Assembly: GCA_016771945.1 (NCBI GenBank) | Contig: QZLF01000002.1 | Coordinates: 868,001 to 932,000, forward strand | Length of the DNA: 64,000 nucleotides | Source: Candidatus Leucobacter sulfamidivorax | GTDB taxonomy: Bacteria; Actinomycetota; Actinomycetes; Actinomycetales; Microbacteriaceae | Direction of reading: 5' to 3' | Shown here: in pieces, positions 61,206-64,000 of the stretch | Layout: the number at the start of each line of letters is the position of its first letter | Position numbering within the stretch: the first letter of the stretch is position 1 | Position numbers and translations under genes: made by a program | Notes under the pieces: model-generated | The model's database searches: none | Told to the model about the DNA's origin: nothing | Seen by the model: only the letters and a program-made list of their open reading frames with translations

Positions 61206-62552
61206 ATGAACGAGTTCGCGGCGGATCGCATTCCGCACGCTGTGGCCGAGCCCGAGACGCAGTGGGAGGGCTACGGCTTCAACACCCGCCAGGTGCGCGC
61301 GGGGGAGGCGCCGGAGGGCGCGGCGGTGCCGCCGATCGCGCTGAGCGCCGCCTACACGCTCGACTCGTACCAGAACGGCTTCGATCGCTTCACGGGCGCC
61401 GACCCGACCCAGTTCTACTCGCGCAGCGCGAACCCGACCAACGCGGTCGCGGAGAAGCGGATCGCCGCCCTCGAGGGCGGCATCGGCGCGCTCGTCGTCG
61501 CCTCGGGCCAGGCGGCCGTGAATACGACGGTGCTCACCCTCGCATCGCACGGTGAGCGGATCCTGTCGACCGCCAGCATCTACAGCGGCACGAAGTACCT
61601 CTTCGAGCGCACCCTGAAGCGCTGCGGGGTCGGCGTCGACTACGTCTGGGACCCGAACGACGAGGCCGAGTGGGACGCCGCGATCACCCCGGAGACGCGC
61701 GCCATCTTCACCGAGACCCTGCCGAATCCGAAGAACGACGTCACGGACCTGACCCTCGTGTCCCGCGTCGCGAAGCGGCACGGGCTGCCGCTCATCGTCG
61801 ACAACACGATCGCGAGCCCCTACCTGATCCGGCCGATCGAGCACGGCGCCGACATCGTCATCCACTCGGGCACGAAGTTCCTGGGCGGGCACGGCGCGGC
61901 GCTGTCCGGCGTCATCGTCGACGCGGGCACCTTCGACTGGGCCGGCGCCGAGCGGCACTACGCGCAGCTCGTGGACCCCCTGGTGCCGGGCGCGACGCCC
62001 TACGTCGAGAGCGCCGGCCGGGCCGCCTTCATCACCGCGGCGCGGCTGACCATCATGAACGACACCGGCCCCGCGCTCTCGCCCTTCAACGGCTTCCTGC
62101 TGCAGCAGGGCATGGAGACCCTCTCCCTGCGCATGGAGCAGCACCTCTCGAGCTCCCAGGAGATCGCGTGCTGGCTCGACGCGCATCCGCTCGTCGAGAG
62201 CGTCGACTACGCGGGGCTCCCCAGCCACCCCCAGCACGAGATCGCCGCCCGCCTCTACGGCGGCCGCAGCGGCTCGGTCTTCTCCTTCACCGTGCGCGGG
62301 GGAGAGGCCGCCGCCGAGCTCGTGATCGACAATCTGCGCGTGTTCCGGCGCATGACGAACATCGGCGACACCCGCTCGCTCGTGCTGCACCCGGCCACGA
62401 CCACGCACGTCAGCCTCACCGCGGAGGAGAACGCGCGGCTCGGGATCACGGGCGGGCTGATCCGCCTCTCCGTCGGCATCGAGACCACCGCCGACCTGAT
62501 CGCCGATCTCGAGCAGGCCCTCGCCGCCGCGCGGGACGCGCTCGGGCTCTGA
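61206..62552 (+). CDS. O-acetylhomoserine aminocarboxypropyltransferase/sulfhydrylase-like enzyme
   Basis: 448 residues, Cys/Met-metabolism PLP family, MetY type. GFNTRQVRAGE at the start, YSRSANPTNAVAEKRIAALEGG, LPNPKNDVTD and PLP Lys224 in HSGTKFLGGHG are visible. It would make homocysteine from O-acetylhomoserine and sulfide, assimilating sulfur released by the monooxygenases. GAAGGAGAAG precedes ATG 61206. O-acetylhomoserine use is by family; other activated homoserines are possible. Confidence 0.9.
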   Translation: MNEFAADRIPHAVAEPETQWEGYGFNTRQVRAGEAPEGAAVPPIALSAAYTLDSYQNGFDRFTGADPTQFYSRSANPTNAVAEKRIAALEGGIGALVVASGQAAVNTTVLTLASHGERILSTASIYSGTKYLFERTLKRCGVGVDYVWDPNDEAEWDAAITPETRAIFTETLPNPKNDVTDLTLVSRVAKRHGLPLIVDNTIASPYLIRPIEHGADIVIHSGTKFLGGHGAALSGVIVDAGTFDWAGAERHYAQLVDPLVPGATPYVESAGRAAFITAARLTIMNDTGPALSPFNGFLLQQGMETLSLRMEQHLSSSQEIACWLDAHPLVESVDYAGLPSHPQHEIAARLYGGRSGSVFSFTVRGGEAAAELVIDNLRVFRRMTNIGDTRSLVLHPATTTHVSLTAEENARLGITGGLIRLSVGIETTADLIADLEQALAAARDALGL

Positions 62553-62569
62553 CCCTCTCGTAACGCGAA

Positions 62570-62599
62570 GCGGCCCCGGGGAGATTCCCCGGAGCCGCC
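62570..62599. terminator. terminator between convergent genes
   Basis: GCGGC-C-CCGGGG and CCCCGG-A-GCCGC form a stem with one mismatch and an AGATT loop, followed by CTTT. It separates the sulfhydrylase gene from the convergent NtaA-like gene. Confidence 0.75.
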
Positions 62600-62615
62600 T
62601 TTCGCTATCCGCCGA

Positions 62616-64000
62616 CTACGCCTTCGACGCGCTGAGCAGCAGCTCCTCGGGCACGGGGCGCCCCGTGCCGGTGTAGTCGTCGATGGTCGAGAGCGGCCCG
62701 CCGACGCGGTAGAGCGAGCCGTGGTGCTCCTCGGGCAGGCGGTCGCCCTCTCCGAAGAGCTTGTTGCGCAGCGTGCCGGTCTCGTACTCGGTCGGGTAGA
62801 CCCCGCGCCGCTGCAGCTCGGGCACGATGTACTCGACGATGTCCTCGAAGGTGCCGGGCGTGATCGCGTAGGCGAGGTTGAAGCCGTCGATGCCGGTCTC
62901 CTCGACGATGGCCTCGAGCTGGTCGGCGATCGTCGAGGGCGAGCCGACATAGGTCGCGCCGAGGCCGCAGAGGGCGCCGAGGTTCGCGATGTCGCGCACC
63001 GTCCACTCGCGGCCGTCGTCCATCTCTTCCTGGAAGGAGGCCACGGTCGACTGGATCGCGTTGCTCTCGACGTTGCCGATCGGCTCGTCGAGGTCGTACT
63101 TCGAGAGGTCGACGCCCATCCACCCCGACATGAAGGTGAGGGATCCCTCGATGCTCGAGTAGCTCAGGTACTCCTGGTGCTTCGCCTCGGCGAGCTCGTC
63201 GGTCTCGGCCGTGACGATCGTCGCGAGCAGGTAGATCTTCGCCGAGTCGGGCTGTCGACCCGCCTTCACGAGCTCCTCGCGGATCGCCGCGACGGTCTTC
63301 TTCGCGACCGCGCGGGTCGGCGAGCCGATGAAGATCGCCTCGGCATGCTTCGCCGCGAAGCGCACGCCGCGGGGCGAGGATCCCGCCTGGTAGATGACCG
63401 GGGTGCGCTGGGGCGAGGGCTCCGAGAGGTGGATCCCCGGGACCTTGAAGTGCCGGCCCTCGTGGCCGATGTGGTGCACCTTGCCAGGCTCGGCGAAGAC
63501 GCCGCGCTCGGCGTCGCGCACGACCGCGTCGTCCTCCCACGAGCCCTCGAGCAGCTTGTAGACGACCTCCATGTACTCGTCGGCGTGGTCGTAGCGCTCG
63601 TCGTGCTCCATCTGATCCTGGTCGCCCATGTTGCGGGCGGCGGAGGGCAGGTAGCCGGTCACGACGTTCCAGCCGACGCGGCCCTTGGAGAGGTGGTCGA
63701 GGGTCGAGAGGCGCCGGGCGAAGGGCATCGGGTGCTCGAACGCGGTCGCCGCGGTGATCCCGAAGCCGATGTGCTCGGTGACCGCGGCCATGATCGCGGC
63801 GAGCTGCACCGGATCGTTCACGGGCACCTGGGCGCCGTTGCGGATTGCCGCCAGGTCGTTGCCGCCGAAGACGTCGTAGGTGCCGAGCACGTCCGCGACG
63901 AAGATGCCGTCGAAGATGCCGCGCTCGGCCGTGCGGGCGAGGTGGGTCCAGTACTCGATGTCCTTGTAGCGCCAGGCCTGATCCTCGGGGTGGCGCCAGA
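62616..64000 (-). CDS. NtaA/DszA-family FMN-dependent monooxygenase, 5' end beyond window
   Basis: LLM barrel, NtaA/SnaA/DszA branch. The frame stays open to the window edge, where it reads WRHPEDQAWRYKDIEYWTHL, the family's N-terminal region, so the start lies outside; an internal ATG at 63890 is not the true start. Further blocks are GRVGWNVVTGYLPSAARNMG and PSPQRTPVIYQAGSSPRG. At least 460 residues are in view. Likely organosulfur substrate, given the neighbouring sulfhydrylase and SfnG-like genes. Confidence 0.88.
   Translation of the reverse strand, partial: WRHPEDQAWRYKDIEYWTHLARTAERGIFDGIFVADVLGTYDVFGGNDLAAIRNGAQVPVNDPVQLAAIMAAVTEHIGFGITAATAFEHPMPFARRLSTLDHLSKGRVGWNVVTGYLPSAARNMGDQDQMEHDERYDHADEYMEVVYKLLEGSWEDDAVVRDAERGVFAEPGKVHHIGHEGRHFKVPGIHLSEPSPQRTPVIYQAGSSPRGVRFAAKHAEAIFIGSPTRAVAKKTVAAIREELVKAGRQPDSAKIYLLATIVTAETDELAEAKHQEYLSYSSIEGSLTFMSGWMGVDLSKYDLDEPIGNVESNAIQSTVASFQEEMDDGREWTVRDIANLGALCGLGATYVGSPSTIADQLEAIVEETGIDGFNLAYAITPGTFEDIVEYIVPELQRRGVYPTEYETGTLRNKLFGEGDRLPEEHHGSLYRVGGPLSTIDDYTGTGRPVPEELLLSASKA

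Noticed and set aside
58979-61231. A 750-codon minus-strand frame suggesting a fusion ahead of SfnG
   Set aside because: The upstream part is out of frame with the real ATP-grasp protein, which occupies a different frame and overlaps SfnG by only four bases.

Overview
The window is high-GC DNA with dense, strongly GC-biased codon use and gene neighbourhoods typical of Actinobacteria: a bifunctional PriA-type HisA followed by an SseB-family gene, lexA divergent from a LysM division-suppressor gene, a MetP/MetS methionine importer, and DUF1844-infC-rpmI-rplT. Overall the gene content fits a Microbacteriaceae-like organism (Leucobacter or a relative). That placement is an inference from content; no rRNA gene is present. 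No tRNA, rRNA or CRISPR array was recognised.

Left part (1-26.7 kb), mostly core metabolism. It starts inside miaA, then a cation P-type ATPase, a VapC remnant, dapF, a flavin monooxygenase, an RsmC-like methyltransferase and hflX. Next come a methionine operon (metE, a stand-alone MetE-like methyltransferase, metF), lipB-lipA, the SOS pair lexA/LysM, hisC-hisB-hisH-priA-sseB, a methionine import/export locus (metP-metS, azlC-azlD and a divergent Lrp regulator), and the infC-rpmI-rplT ribosomal operon with a 23S rRNA methyltransferase.

Middle part (26.7-37.7 kb), sulfur acquisition. Three acyl-CoA-dehydrogenase-fold (DszC/SfnB-type) monooxygenases, one NtaA/DszA-type luciferase-like monooxygenase, a MetI/MetQ/MetN uptake system with metI on the opposite strand, and a CBS-like plus CGS/CGL-like pair that could run transsulfuration.

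Accessory island (37.7-54.9 kb). Two nitrilases, an RbsABC-like transporter, a serine beta-lactamase-fold hydrolase, an SsuD/RutA-like monooxygenase, a complete Liv-type transporter with a permease-ATPase fusion, an AraC-LysR regulator pair, an OsmC protein and an NtaA-like monooxygenase. A conserved element of about 52 bp occurs twice with identical internal spacing, once ahead of each transporter operon. This reads as one catabolic programme for an unidentified nitrile- or amide-containing compound and is the best candidate for an undescribed system.

Right part (54.9-64 kb), sulfur again. A second metN-metI-metQ set is split by an intact IS5/IS427-type insertion sequence. Then come an SfnG-like monooxygenase translationally coupled to an ATP-grasp ligase, an O-acetylhomoserine sulfhydrylase-like enzyme, and an NtaA-like monooxygenase running off the end. 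In all there are eight reduced-flavin-dependent monooxygenases but no flavin reductase in the window, so FMNH2 must come from elsewhere.
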